34,128 bases of DNA from positions 1 to 34,128 of the forward strand of contig CAYWTM010000026.1 of assembly GCA_964460185.1 (NCBI GenBank). The letters run 5' to 3'. Every line of letters starts with the position of its first letter. The first letter of the stretch is position 1. Origin of the DNA: JAVJPJ01 sp040217295. GTDB lineage: Bacteria; Pseudomonadota; Alphaproteobacteria; Rhodobacterales; Rhodobacteraceae. The translations under genes and the position numbers were made by a program. Positions 1-8,357 of this stretch are shown here, piece after piece. The notes below the pieces were generated by a model that made no database searches, was not told the origin of the DNA, and was given only the letters and a program-made list of their open reading frames with translations.

Positions 1-1098
1 ACAGGCGAACTGGTGGAATTGACTGCCAGCCTTGTGCCCGACCTCAAGACCATCGCGCGCACCAAACACCACGTTGCGATGTATATCGCCAATGGGCACG
101 GCGCATGGGAAGCGGCGCTGGTCAACATTCTCAGCCGGGGCGACAAGATCCTGATCCTCGGGACCGGACGCTTCTGCCTTGGATGGGGGGACATGGCCGC
201 AGCAATGGGAGTGGACTGCCAGATCATCGATTTCGGCACCCATTCCGACATCGACATGACCCGCGTCGCCGAAGCCCTTGCCGCCGATACCGACCATCAG
301 ATCAAGGCGGTGCTGGCGGTGCAGGTGGACACCTCGACCTCGGTCAAGAACGACATTCATGCCTTGCGCGAAACGCTGGATGCGGCGGGCCATCCGGCGC
401 TGTTGTGTTCGGACAACATCGCGTGCTTGGCTTGTGACGAATTTCACATGGATGACTGGGGCGTCGATGTGATGGTGACAGGCAGCCAAAAGGGTCTGAT
501 GACCCCCCCGGGCATGGCCTTTGTCTTTTTCAACGACCGCGCGGACCGCGTCAGGGAAACAGCGCGGCTTGTGACCCCCTATTGGGATTGGCGTCCGCGC
601 GTCGACCCGCAGGAATATTATCGCTACTTCAACGGCACCGCGCCGACGCATCACCTGTACGGCCTGCGCACTGCGCTGGACATGATCCTGAAGGAAGAGG
701 GCCTGACCAATGTCTGGCACAGGCATGCAACGCTAGCGCGTGCGATCTGGGCAGCGCTGGAGGTCTGGGGCCAGGCGGGTCCGGTGCGCCCCAATATCGC
801 CGAACGCGACAAACGCAGCCACGCGGTGACGACCGTGAATTTCGGCACCGGCAACGGCAAGCGTCTGCGTGACTGGATGACGTCCGAAGTGGGCGTGACC
901 CTTGGCATTCCGCTGCCCCTGAGCATGCCGGCCGGAACGGGGCCTGACGATTTTCTGCGGATCGGCCACATGGGTCATGTCAATGCCCACATGGTTCTGG
1001 GCGTTCTGGCAAGCCTTCAGGCCGGCATGTCGGCCCTGCAAATCCCCCACGGCCCCACCGGCCTGGAGGCCGCGATGCGGGTGATCGGCGAAGGTTAG
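1..1098 (+). CDS. Class V PLP-dependent aminotransferase (glyoxylate-type), 5' end missing
   Basis: This enzyme moves an amino group, probably onto glyoxylate, as in the alanine/serine/aspartate-glyoxylate aminotransferase family. The reading frame is open from base 1, and the family's N-terminal 30 or so residues (the GPTxVP region) are absent, so the gene begins outside the window. The GTG at 13 is probably internal. Visible family landmarks are NGHGAWEAALVN (cofactor phosphate region), the SDNIACL segment carrying the cofactor aspartate, and GSQKGLMTPPG with the Schiff-base lysine. The C-terminal small domain is complete and ends at TAG 1096-1098. Its stop overlaps the stop of the convergent aminotransferase by 3 bases. 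The amino donor cannot be read from sequence; serine, alanine and aspartate are all possible. Confidence 0.85.
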   Translation, partial: TGELVELTASLVPDLKTIARTKHHVAMYIANGHGAWEAALVNILSRGDKILILGTGRFCLGWGDMAAAMGVDCQIIDFGTHSDIDMTRVAEALAADTDHQIKAVLAVQVDTSTSVKNDIHALRETLDAAGHPALLCSDNIACLACDEFHMDDWGVDVMVTGSQKGLMTPPGMAFVFFNDRADRVRETARLVTPYWDWRPRVDPQEYYRYFNGTAPTHHLYGLRTALDMILKEEGLTNVWHRHATLARAIWAALEVWGQAGPVRPNIAERDKRSHAVTTVNFGTGNGKRLRDWMTSEVGVTLGIPLPLSMPAGTGPDDFLRIGHMGHVNAHMVLGVLASLQAGMSALQIPHGPTGLEAAMRVIGEG

Positions 1099-2201
1099 GC
1101 CCGCGCCTCGGCCAGGGCCAGGGGCAAGGCGCGCGCAAAGGCGGCCAGATCTTCATCGGTGCCGCACGACACCCGGATGCAACGATCCTGCGGGGCGACA
1201 AAAGGCATCCTGACAAAGATGCCCTGCCGCACCAGGGAGCCCAGAACGGCACGGGCAAAATCCCCGTCCCGTCCGCAATCGATGGTCACGAAATTGGTGG
1301 CCGACGGCAAAGCGGTCAGCCCCTGGGCGCTGGCGATTGCACCGATCCGATCGCGGCTGGCGGTGATACGCGCGACGGTCGCATGCAAGTGGTCTTGATC
1401 TTGCAGCGCGGCCAGGGCGCCTGCCTGCGCCACACGGCCAAGCCCGAAATGGTTCCGGATCTTGTTGAACTCGGTCACGAAATCCGCGTGGGCGATGGCA
1501 TAGCCCACGCGCAGACCGGCCAGTCCGTAAGCCTTGGAAAAGGTGCGGAACCGGATCACACGGGGATGGGTGACATCCAGCGCCGGGATCGCGCCGGGCG
1601 GCGCGGTATCGCAATAGGCCTCGTCCAGCGCAAGGACCGCGCCTTGGGGCAGCGCGTCGATCATGCACTGCACCCGCGCCGCATCATGCCAAGACCCCAT
1701 CGGGTTATCGGGATTGGCGAAATAGATCAGCTTGGCTTCCACCTCAGACGCCTTGGCGATCAGGGCGTCGGGATCTTCGTGATCGCCCACGTAGGGCACC
1801 TTGTGCAGCACCCCGCCAAAGCCCGCCACATGGTAGTTGAAGGTCGGATAGGCGCCTTCGGACGTCACGACGGCGTCCCCTTTATCGACCAGCAGTCGGA
1901 CCAGATACCCCAGCAAGCCGTCGATACCTTCGCCCACAACGATGTTGTCAGGGCCCACCCCATGATGCACGGCCAGGGCGTGACGCAGGTCATGAACCTC
2001 GGGATCGCCATACATCCAAGTCTGCGTCGCCGCACGGGCAATGGCCTCAACCGCCAGCGGAGACGGGCCAAAGACGCTTTCATTGGCCCCCAGTCGGGCA
2101 AGGAACGGGCCGCCGCGCGCGCGTTCCTGCGTCTCGGGGCCCACGAATGGCACTGTGGCAGGCAGGGTCTGAACAAGCGGGGTGGTGCGGGGCTGGGTCA
2201 T
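1095..2201 (-). CDS. HisC-like class I/II PLP-dependent aminotransferase
   Basis: A fold-type I aminotransferase of 368 residues related to histidinol-phosphate aminotransferase. Visible are LGANESVFGPS (substrate arm), YGDPEVHDLR, FANPDNPMG with the cofactor Asn166, ALDEAY with Asp193 and Tyr196, RTFSKAYGLAGLRVGY with the PLP lysine at about 223, and a late arginine in the RVSCG segment near the C-terminus. I start at ATG 2201, which has GAGAA upstream and yields a normal HisC-like N-terminus; an in-frame ATG at 2258 would add an uncharacteristic leader. The gene lies 71 bases behind the MarR gene on the same strand, so it may be co-transcribed. No other histidine genes are in view, so a role as an aromatic or other aminotransferase is as likely as true HisC. 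Confidence 0.85.
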   Translation of the reverse strand: MTQPRTTPLVQTLPATVPFVGPETQERARGGPFLARLGANESVFGPSPLAVEAIARAATQTWMYGDPEVHDLRHALAVHHGVGPDNIVVGEGIDGLLGYLVRLLVDKGDAVVTSEGAYPTFNYHVAGFGGVLHKVPYVGDHEDPDALIAKASEVEAKLIYFANPDNPMGSWHDAARVQCMIDALPQGAVLALDEAYCDTAPPGAIPALDVTHPRVIRFRTFSKAYGLAGLRVGYAIAHADFVTEFNKIRNHFGLGRVAQAGALAALQDQDHLHATVARITASRDRIGAIASAQGLTALPSATNFVTIDCGRDGDFARAVLGSLVRQGIFVRMPFVAPQDRCIRVSCGTDEDLAAFARALPLALAEARA

Positions 2202-2272
2202 GACGTTCTCAAAATCCGAAAATTTCCTGCAACGCAAGGGTTGGGCGAGCCCGGGCACGGTATCAAGCTGCG

Positions 2273-2719
2273 CTAGGGCGCACGATCCCCGTGCGCGTCA
2301 CGGGCCGCATCGAGATATTTCCGCAAATCTTCGAGAGGCGGCAGAAGGTCTTGAACGTTCTTCATCGAGACGTTCTGCGCGATCTCGTCCAAATCCGGTT
2401 GCAGGGCGTCGATGGCCTCGCCGCGAAACCTGCGTCCGGCCTCGGTGATCCAGACCTGCTTTGATCGCTTGTCATCGGGGTTGGGCCGCATCTCGATCCA
2501 TCCACGTTTCTCCAGCAGTCCAAGCGTATGGCTCAGCGTCGTCTTGGGGACCTGAAAGGCGCGGGCTAGCTCAAGCGGCGTGCGCCCGTCGCGCACGCGG
2601 ACCAGGTGATTGAGCACCGCAAAATGCGAGACCAGCACGCCCTTGGGCAACCGCGCCTCGAACATGGCGCGGCTGAGTTGTTCGATGATCCCGATCTCGT
2701 TGAACAGTGCAAAGATCAT
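2273..2719 (-). CDS. MarR-family transcriptional regulator
   Basis: A 148-residue DNA-binding regulator. The winged helix-turn-helix is clear: TPLELARAFQVPKTTLSHTLGLLEKRG at about 48-73 (helix-turn-helix), then RPNPDDKRSKQVWITEAG (wing, DxRxK/S pattern typical of MarR). Flanking helices would form the dimer interface. I start at ATG 2719, 7 bases after the stop of the nitroreductase gene. The frame stays open far upstream inside that gene, but that extension has no MarR-like sequence. MarR proteins usually repress their own operon and a neighbouring redox or efflux gene and are relieved by small aromatic or oxidising ligands. That makes the 3891-3928 repeats the obvious candidate operator, which is inference. 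Confidence 0.88.
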   Translation of the reverse strand: MIFALFNEIGIIEQLSRAMFEARLPKGVLVSHFAVLNHLVRVRDGRTPLELARAFQVPKTTLSHTLGLLEKRGWIEMRPNPDDKRSKQVWITEAGRRFRGEAIDALQPDLDEIAQNVSMKNVQDLLPPLEDLRKYLDAARDAHGDRAP

Positions 2720-2726
2720 CCGTGGA

Positions 2727-3875
2727 TCAGCCGGTCGCTCCGACAATCTTGTCCTCCAGACGCCAACGCGGGGTCGGCATGATATCGGGCCCATAGCCCA
2801 CTCGCGCCCACATTTGCACGGTTCCCCCATCCGGCGCCAGACGGCCGTGGATGTCATCATATAGGTCCGACATCTCGGGGTATTCCTGCAAGGCCTGGCT
2901 GAGGGGCTGCAGGCCAAGGCCCAGTTCGGTGGCGGCAAGGTTGATCCGCACCCAGTCGAACCCCGTGCGGATCTGGTCCAGGCGGGTGTTCGTCGGTGTG
3001 ACCTGCCAGATATGCCCCATGGCCGTCTGCATGTTTGCAACAAAGCTCTCATCGGCGAATTCAGCGACGAACCCGTCCGGGTTCATGCTTGCCTCGCGGG
3101 TGAACAGACCGGTGAGGCGCAGGGTTTCGAACATCGGACCCGCGAATTCCAGCCCGTCGGGGTTGGCATTCACCTCGCGGTAGCCGATCCGGAACAGGTC
3201 GACGGATTCGCGCAAGGTTCGTTCAGTGGCGAATTCGACGCGGATCGCGGCCGTGGACAGGTCGCGCAGGTCTTGCACCATGGCGGGGTCGTTGGTCGAG
3301 CCCAGGCCGAAATGCCGTGTCGCCCGGGCGAGTTGAGACAGTGCCGCGGCGGGCACCTCGCGGGTCGTGTCGTAGGGTTCTTTCAATGACCGGCGCTGCG
3401 GCACGAACGCGAACAACGGATCGGGTGCTGCGGCGGTGGGCGCAAACCGGCAGATCGCCACCGGGCGCGTATCCAGCGCGGCAGGATCGGAGCCTTCGGG
3501 GAACAGGTCGAATGTCACCTCCAGCCCATCGGCCAACGCCGCCATCCGCAGGACTTCCAGGAAACACCCTAGCCCGATGACGATCTGGCGGCTGAACGGA
3601 TCTGTCTGGGGCAGAAGCCGGTTGGTGTCCACGAACAGGACGGCCGTGTCAGGGGTGGACAGGTCAATCAGCCAGGGCTGCAGGTTGTGCGGGTTGGGGG
3701 CCAGGATGGCCCAGCTCAGCGCCCGCATGCGCGGATCGGGATATTGGCCCGCAAGGCTCCATGGGCGCATGGCATCTTGCGGCAAACGCGTGACGTCATA
3801 GCCGACAGCGGCCGTGGCGGCGACGATCACGCCGCCCCCGAGAAGAGCGAGGGTCTTGCGACGGGACAGGGTCAT
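2727..3875 (-). CDS. Tat-exported Acg-family FMN-binding nitroreductase-like protein
   Basis: A 382-residue protein of the nitroreductase superfamily, closest in style to the Acg-type proteins. The N-terminus MTLSRRKTLALLGGG is a twin-arginine signal (Arg5-Arg6) followed by a hydrophobic, alanine/glycine/valine-rich segment, so export of a folded, cofactor-loaded protein or membrane anchoring is expected. Landmarks are ILAPNPHNLQPW (about 57-68, flavin-binding start of the Acg type), PFSRQIVIGLGCFLE, and the late LAATELGLGLQPLSQALQE. The start ATG 3875 is preceded by GGAG at 8 bases. It heads a probable nitroreductase-marR-aminotransferase transcript. Its natural substrate is unknown; members of the family are poorly characterised. 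Confidence 0.8.
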   Translation of the reverse strand: MTLSRRKTLALLGGGVIVAATAAVGYDVTRLPQDAMRPWSLAGQYPDPRMRALSWAILAPNPHNLQPWLIDLSTPDTAVLFVDTNRLLPQTDPFSRQIVIGLGCFLEVLRMAALADGLEVTFDLFPEGSDPAALDTRPVAICRFAPTAAAPDPLFAFVPQRRSLKEPYDTTREVPAAALSQLARATRHFGLGSTNDPAMVQDLRDLSTAAIRVEFATERTLRESVDLFRIGYREVNANPDGLEFAGPMFETLRLTGLFTREASMNPDGFVAEFADESFVANMQTAMGHIWQVTPTNTRLDQIRTGFDWVRINLAATELGLGLQPLSQALQEYPEMSDLYDDIHGRLAPDGGTVQMWARVGYGPDIMPTPRWRLEDKIVGATG

Positions 3876-3890
3876 GGCGAGTCTCCATTA

Positions 3891-3928
3891 ATACGATATC
3901 GCACTATATATGATACGATGTCGCACTA
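3891..3928. promoter_or_regulatory. Tandem operator-like repeats in the divergent promoter region
   Basis: Two 16-base units, ATACGATATCGCACTA (3891-3906) and ATACGATGTCGCACTA (3913-3928), differ at one base and are spaced 22 bases start to start, close to two helical turns. Each has a palindromic core, CGATATCG in the first and CGAtgTCG in the second. They lie 15-53 bases upstream of the nitroreductase start in a locally AT-rich stretch (TATATA) that may hold its -10 region. Position and form suit a dimeric regulator, most simply the MarR protein encoded two genes downstream. That assignment is inferred. Confidence 0.6.
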
Positions 3929-4029
3929 AATCAACCCCCGATGGTCTGTTTCTGCCGCATTGCGCGAGACGCGTCATATTGGTAGCAATTTCTGACCAAT
4001 CCGCGCTTTCCAGGGAGGGAGCCTGCGCC

Positions 4030-5193
4030 ATGCCCGTCATCACCGAGATCGAGGACCTCAAGCGCATCTACAAACGGCGTGTGCCAAAGATGTTCTACGA
4101 CTACGCGGAAACGGGCAGCTGGACCGAGCAGACCTTTCGCGACAACTCGTCCGATTTCGACGCGATCCGCCTGCGTCAGCGCATCGCCGTGGATATGGCC
4201 GGTCGCAGCACTGCAGCCAAGATGGTGGGGCAGGATTACGCCATGCCGGTCGCACTGGCCCCGGTTGGTCTGTGCGGCATGCAATCAGCGGACGGGGAAA
4301 TAAAGGCCGCCCGCGCGGCCGAGAAATTCGGTGTGCCCTTCACCCTGTCCACGATGTCGATCTGTTCGATCGAGGATGTCGCCAGTCACACCGATGCGCC
4401 GTTCTGGTTCCAGGTCTACACGCTGAAAGACGATGACTTCATGAAGCGGCTGTTCGGGCGGGCAAAAGATGCGAACTGCTCCGCTCTCGTCATTACGGTC
4501 GACCTGCAGATCATGGGCCAGCGCCACAAGGATCTGAAGAATGGCCTAAGCGCACCGCCGAAATTCACCGTGGCCTCGATGATGAACCTCGCCACCAAGA
4601 TCCCTTGGGGGCTTGAGATGTTGCAAACCAAGCGGCGCTTCTTCGGCAATATCGTGGGCCATGCCAAAGGCGTATCCGATCCGTCCTCGCTGGCCAGCTG
4701 GACGGCAGAGGCGTTCGACCCTTCGCTCAACTGGGAGCGCATCAAGGAATTCCGAAGCTGGTGGGATGGGCCCGTGATCCTCAAGGGCGTCCTTGACGCG
4801 GAAGACGCCAAGATGGCGCTCAATGTCGGGGCGGATGCAATCATCGTGTCCAACCATGGCGGTCGACAACTGGATGGGGCGCTCAGTTCGATCAGGATGC
4901 TGCCGCAGATCATGGATGCGGTGGGCGACAAGATCGAGGTGCATCTGGACAGTGGCATCCGGTCGGGTCAGGACGTGTTGAAGGCGCTGGCGCTTGGGGC
5001 CAAGGGCACCATGATCGGGCGCGCGTTCGTCTACGGTCTGGGTGCGATGGGCGAGGCCGGGGTCACCCGCGCGCTGGAGGTCATTCACAAGGAACTCGAC
5101 ACCACGATGGCTCTTTGCGGGGAACGCGACATTGCCAACCTGGGCCGCCACAACCTGCTGCTCCCCGAAGATTTCGCGACCAAGTGGCAATAG
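4030..5193 (+). CDS. lldD: FMN-dependent alpha-hydroxy-acid (L-lactate) dehydrogenase
   Basis: A 387-residue FMN enzyme that oxidises an L-2-hydroxy acid, most likely L-lactate to pyruvate, passing electrons to the respiratory chain or oxygen. Active-site residues of the family are all visible: FYDYAETG (Tyr23/25), QVY (Tyr130), TVD with Asp158, Arg165, ILKG Lys252, and SNHGGRQLDGA with catalytic His276 and Arg279. DSGIRSGQD and GAKGTMIGRAF form the FMN phosphate site. I start at ATG 4030 because a strong GGAGGGA lies about 10 bases upstream and MPVITEIEDLKR is a normal family N-terminus; the frame runs open back to 3910 without family similarity. Glycolate or another hydroxy acid could be the substrate instead. 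The gene is transcribed away from the nitroreductase. Confidence 0.87.
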   Translation: MPVITEIEDLKRIYKRRVPKMFYDYAETGSWTEQTFRDNSSDFDAIRLRQRIAVDMAGRSTAAKMVGQDYAMPVALAPVGLCGMQSADGEIKAARAAEKFGVPFTLSTMSICSIEDVASHTDAPFWFQVYTLKDDDFMKRLFGRAKDANCSALVITVDLQIMGQRHKDLKNGLSAPPKFTVASMMNLATKIPWGLEMLQTKRRFFGNIVGHAKGVSDPSSLASWTAEAFDPSLNWERIKEFRSWWDGPVILKGVLDAEDAKMALNVGADAIIVSNHGGRQLDGALSSIRMLPQIMDAVGDKIEVHLDSGIRSGQDVLKALALGAKGTMIGRAFVYGLGAMGEAGVTRALEVIHKELDTTMALCGERDIANLGRHNLLLPEDFATKWQ

Positions 5194-5242
5194 AAGGGCG
5201 TTTGCCCCTCGCCCTGCCCCAGCCGCCGCGCTAGGTTTCGCC

Positions 5243-6775
5243 ATGACCGCTGCCGCCCCCGCGCTTGCCTATTCCGATGATCAGGCCCATGCCCATGACC
5301 GCATCGCCGACGCGTTGCGCGAGATGGGCGTGGACATCGACCGCGAAGCGCTGAGCCCGGCGGTGGAAGGCAAGGGTCGCGTGATGGCGGTCGTGGGCAA
5401 GGCCGGTTCAGGCAAGACGCTGCTTCTGGCGGAACTGGTCCATGCGCTCGAACGCGCGGGCGTCGACATCGTCTCTGGCGACTGGGAAGGCCGCCGTCGC
5501 AAGGATCGCCGGACGGTCGCCGTGCTCGCGCCCACCAACAAGGCCGCCAGCGTGTTGCGACAGCGCGGCGTTCCGGCCACCACCATCCACCGGATCCTGT
5601 ACACCCCCGTTTATGACCCCGAATACGAAAAGGTTGCTGAATGGCTGGCGGGCCAGGGCGACAGACCGATGATCGAGGCGCTGAGCGATGCGGCGCTCGA
5701 CCGGGCCAAGGTCGTCTACGAAGCCACGAAATCCGTGCCTGCGGCCCTAGCCTCCGCCGGGCTGCGGGGCTCGGATTTCATCACCGGCTGGAAACGGCGC
5801 GACGACCCGCTCGACATCGGCTTCGTCGACGAAAGCTCGATGCTGGACGACCGGCAATTCGACGATCTGTGCGAAATCTTTCCGATCCTGATCCTGTTCG
5901 GCGACCCTGCACAGCTGGCGCCGGTGAACCAGTCCGGCCAGATGATCTTTGACAAGATCAAGGGCGCAAACCGGCTCGACCTGGCGCGCATCCACCGACA
6001 GGAGGCCGACAATCCGATCCTCGATCTGGCCCATGCCCTGGCCGATCCCGACCTGACATTCGAACGGTTCGAGCGGATGATCGAAGACGCCGCCGCCCGC
6101 GACGACAGGGTCCGCATCGCGCAACGTGTCGACAGCGACCTGATGGCGCGCAGCCCTGTCCTGGTCTGGCGCAATGCCACGCGCATCCGCCTGATCCATG
6201 CCTTCCGCGCCGCATTCGGCGCCCCCGAAGACAGCCTGATCGCCGGGGAACCGTTGATCTGTGACGGCATCGAACTGCCCCTCAAACACCGCAAGAGACG
6301 CATCGACCTTGAGGCGCGCGGCCTGATCAAGGGCGCCCCCGTCATCTATCTGGGGCCCGGATCGCGCCCCGGCTTTTCGCGGCTGCATGTGATCGGCGCC
6401 GAAAGCCCTCGTTTTTCCGCCGCCTCCATCGTGAAAATCGAAAAACCCGACGAGGAAGAACCCTTTATCCCCTATGCCGCGCGCATGGGGGCCGCGTTCC
6501 TGCATGGATCCGCGGTCACCATCCACAAGGCGCAAGGCTCCCAATGGCCCGTGGTGCAGGTATTTGCGCCCGATCTCTACGCCGCGTCGCGCGCCGGCAG
6601 GATGGAGGCCGGCCAGGCCTTGTGGAAACGCCTTGCCTATGTCGCGATCACCCGCGCGGAAGAACGCCTGATCTGGGTCACCCGCTACCGCCTGTCACGA
6701 CCGAAACAAGCGCTCGACATCGCCGATCTTCCAGCGCCGGTCACCCCGCTTGCCCTCGAAGGAGACCAGGAATGA
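5243..6775 (+). CDS. RecD-like ATP-dependent DNA helicase (superfamily 1)
   Basis: A compact 510-residue helicase. Walker A is VGKAGSGKT (about 51-59), motif Ia is APTNKAA, Walker B is GFVDESSML (about 193-201), motif III is FGDPAQLAPV (about 219-228), and the C-terminal UvrD_C_2 part has VTIHKAQGSQWP followed by YVAITRAEERL (motif VI with its arginine). No RecD N-terminal region and no RecB or RecC partner is present, so it is a stand-alone RecD-like protein rather than a RecBCD subunit. I start at ATG 5243; the frame is open further into lldD but without helicase sequence. The stop overlaps the next start as ATGA, implying translational coupling to a dehydrogenase with no evident link to DNA metabolism. 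Its role in repair or replication is inferred. Confidence 0.85.
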   Translation: MTAAAPALAYSDDQAHAHDRIADALREMGVDIDREALSPAVEGKGRVMAVVGKAGSGKTLLLAELVHALERAGVDIVSGDWEGRRRKDRRTVAVLAPTNKAASVLRQRGVPATTIHRILYTPVYDPEYEKVAEWLAGQGDRPMIEALSDAALDRAKVVYEATKSVPAALASAGLRGSDFITGWKRRDDPLDIGFVDESSMLDDRQFDDLCEIFPILILFGDPAQLAPVNQSGQMIFDKIKGANRLDLARIHRQEADNPILDLAHALADPDLTFERFERMIEDAAARDDRVRIAQRVDSDLMARSPVLVWRNATRIRLIHAFRAAFGAPEDSLIAGEPLICDGIELPLKHRKRRIDLEARGLIKGAPVIYLGPGSRPGFSRLHVIGAESPRFSAASIVKIEKPDEEEPFIPYAARMGAAFLHGSAVTIHKAQGSQWPVVQVFAPDLYAASRAGRMEAGQALWKRLAYVAITRAEERLIWVTRYRLSRPKQALDIADLPAPVTPLALEGDQE

Positions 6776-7503
6776 AAACCGCCATCGTGACCGGCGCAAG
6801 TGCCGGGATCGGTCGTGCCGTGACCGAGGCGCTGCTGGATGCCGGCTGGACCGTGGGCCTCGTGGCGCGCCGCGCCGACCGCCTGCAATCGGTGGCACAG
6901 GTCAATCCGGGCCGGGCCATTCCCATGCCGCTGGATGTCACGGATGACGCCGCGATCGAAACGGCCTTCACCGCGTTCACCGACGCACATGGCAGGCTGG
7001 ACATGCTGTTCAACAACGCCGGCATCTTCTCGCCCACGGCCCCGATCGACGAGATCGACCCGGCAGACTGGCGGCGCGCGGTGGACGTGAACCTGACCGG
7101 CATGTTCCTGTGCGCGCGCATGGCTTTCCGACTGATGCGCCGGCAATCCCCGCAGGGCGGCCGGATCATCAACAACGGATCGATCTCGGCCCATGTGCCG
7201 CGCGCGGGTGCGGCCCCCTACACCGCCACCAAGCACGCGGTCACCGGGCTGACCCGCCAGATCGCGCTGGATGGCCGTCCCTTCGACATCGCCTGCGGGC
7301 AGATCGACATCGGCAATGCGGATACCGATCTGCTGCGTGACGCCGCCCACCAGGCCATGCAGCGTGGTGATGCGCCTCCGGAAATCATGGATGTGGCTCA
7401 TGTGGCGACCAGCGTCCGGCACATGGCCGACCTGCCGCTTTCGGCCAACATCTTGTTCCAGACCATCATGGCAACCAAGATGCCCTATGTGGGCAGGGGC
7501 TGA
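6772..7503 (+). CDS. Short-chain dehydrogenase/reductase (SDR), NADP-leaning
   Basis: A 243-residue classical SDR oxidoreductase. TGASAGIG (7-14) is the dinucleotide-binding loop, NNAG (81-84) the structural motif, and Ser137, Tyr150 and Lys154 (YTATK) the catalytic set. The arginines after strand 2 (VARRADR) suggest NADP rather than NAD. ATG 6772 overlaps the helicase stop by 4 bases and is preceded by GGAG within the helicase 3' end, so it should be co-translated. After it comes a convergent GC-rich hairpin. The substrate cannot be deduced; many SDRs of this length are annotated as generic alcohol or keto reductases. Confidence 0.88.
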   Translation: MKTAIVTGASAGIGRAVTEALLDAGWTVGLVARRADRLQSVAQVNPGRAIPMPLDVTDDAAIETAFTAFTDAHGRLDMLFNNAGIFSPTAPIDEIDPADWRRAVDVNLTGMFLCARMAFRLMRRQSPQGGRIINNGSISAHVPRAGAAPYTATKHAVTGLTRQIALDGRPFDIACGQIDIGNADTDLLRDAAHQAMQRGDAPPEIMDVAHVATSVRHMADLPLSANILFQTIMATKMPYVGRG

Positions 7504-7540
7504 TCCGGCGCGATCAAATCCGCTTCGATCCCAATTCTCT

Positions 7541-7589
7541 GTTTCGGAAATATCCCGGGGGGCGGCGAAGCCGGGGGGCAGAGCCCCCT
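7541..7589 (-). terminator. GC-rich intergenic hairpin element between convergent genes
   Basis: GGGGGC-AGA-GCCCCC (7574-7588) forms a tight 6-bp stem directly next to the stop codon of the minus-strand TIGR02186 gene. A second small stem (CGGC-TTC-GCCG read on the minus strand) and a TTTCGGAAATATCCC segment lie beside it. The whole block resembles the GGGGCTCTGCCCC-type intergenic elements that are repeated in many Rhodobacteraceae genomes (recalled, not searched). It lies between convergent genes, so I read it as a terminator, probably working from both sides. There is no long T run. Confidence 0.6.
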
Positions 7590-8357
7590 TCAGCCGCGCA
7601 CGTAGCGAAACACAGCCGCGGCCAGCCAGCCGGCAATGATCGCAATGGTCAGCGACAATATCCCGTACATCAACGGCCGCTCATGGGCGAGCGTGTAGAT
7701 GAACCGCTCAAGGCCCACCTTGCGCACCGGGATCGCCTGTTCGAACACGTCGATGACCTCACCGCCCCGGGTCAGGAAGATGCGCGTCATGTAGTCCCCT
7801 TCGACCAGGTTGGCCGGCAGGCGTATCTGGGTGTCGAACAGTGTTTCTTCGCGGAACCGCACCGCTTCCTCGTTGAGTTGATACAGGTCCGCCTCGGTGC
7901 GGATGCGGATCAGCGCTTCGTTGAACGCTTCTTGATCGCTGACGCCCGTGCTGACCGCCCGGATCGCGCGCGGGATCGAAACCCGGTGGCGCAGATCCTC
8001 GGTCTGGGTCAGCGCCCCGCGCAATGTGCCGGTGGTCGACACCGCGTAGAATGTGGGGGCGGAATCGACCTCCGAGGCATCGGTATTCACCCAGATCCCG
8101 AAACGGCGATCCTTGCGCCGAACGGTCACCGAATGGCTTGGCCCCTCGACGGTGATGATCACCTGCATCGGATCCGTGCCCGGTGGCGGGGCTTCGCGGC
8201 GGACCGCGCCAAAGATCAGGATCTCGGAGCCGTCGAAATTCGTGGTGATCGAAATCGCCTCCTGGCTCAGGCCGGCGACGACCTCTTCGGCCTGCGCGGG
8301 CGCGGACATCGACACGCCGATCAAGCCTAGCAAAACGACGCTCAGGAACCGGATCAA
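7590..8357 (-). CDS. TIGR02186 family membrane-anchored periplasmic protein
   Basis: A 255-residue envelope protein matching the alphaproteobacterial TIGR02186 family, whose function is unknown. It has a Sec-type signal (about 1-23, ending SAPAQA), a beta-rich periplasmic body with ISITTNFDGSEILIFGA near the mature start, GIWVN near the middle, and one C-terminal transmembrane helix (about 230-250, YGILSLTIAIIAGWLAAAVF) ending in a short basic tail. Its ATG overlaps the stop of the TauE/SafE exporter by 4 bases (ATGA). Members of this family regularly sit beside a TauE/SafE transporter, so an accessory role in anion export is a reasonable guess. The GC-rich hairpin follows its stop immediately. 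Confidence 0.85.
   Translation of the reverse strand: MIRFLSVVLLGLIGVSMSAPAQAEEVVAGLSQEAISITTNFDGSEILIFGAVRREAPPPGTDPMQVIITVEGPSHSVTVRRKDRRFGIWVNTDASEVDSAPTFYAVSTTGTLRGALTQTEDLRHRVSIPRAIRAVSTGVSDQEAFNEALIRIRTEADLYQLNEEAVRFREETLFDTQIRLPANLVEGDYMTRIFLTRGGEVIDVFEQAIPVRKVGLERFIYTLAHERPLMYGILSLTIAIIAGWLAAAVFRYVRG

Noticed and set aside
5196..5207. GGGC-GTTT-GCCC as a terminator after the lactate dehydrogenase gene
   Set aside because: A 4-bp stem without a T run is too weak to support.
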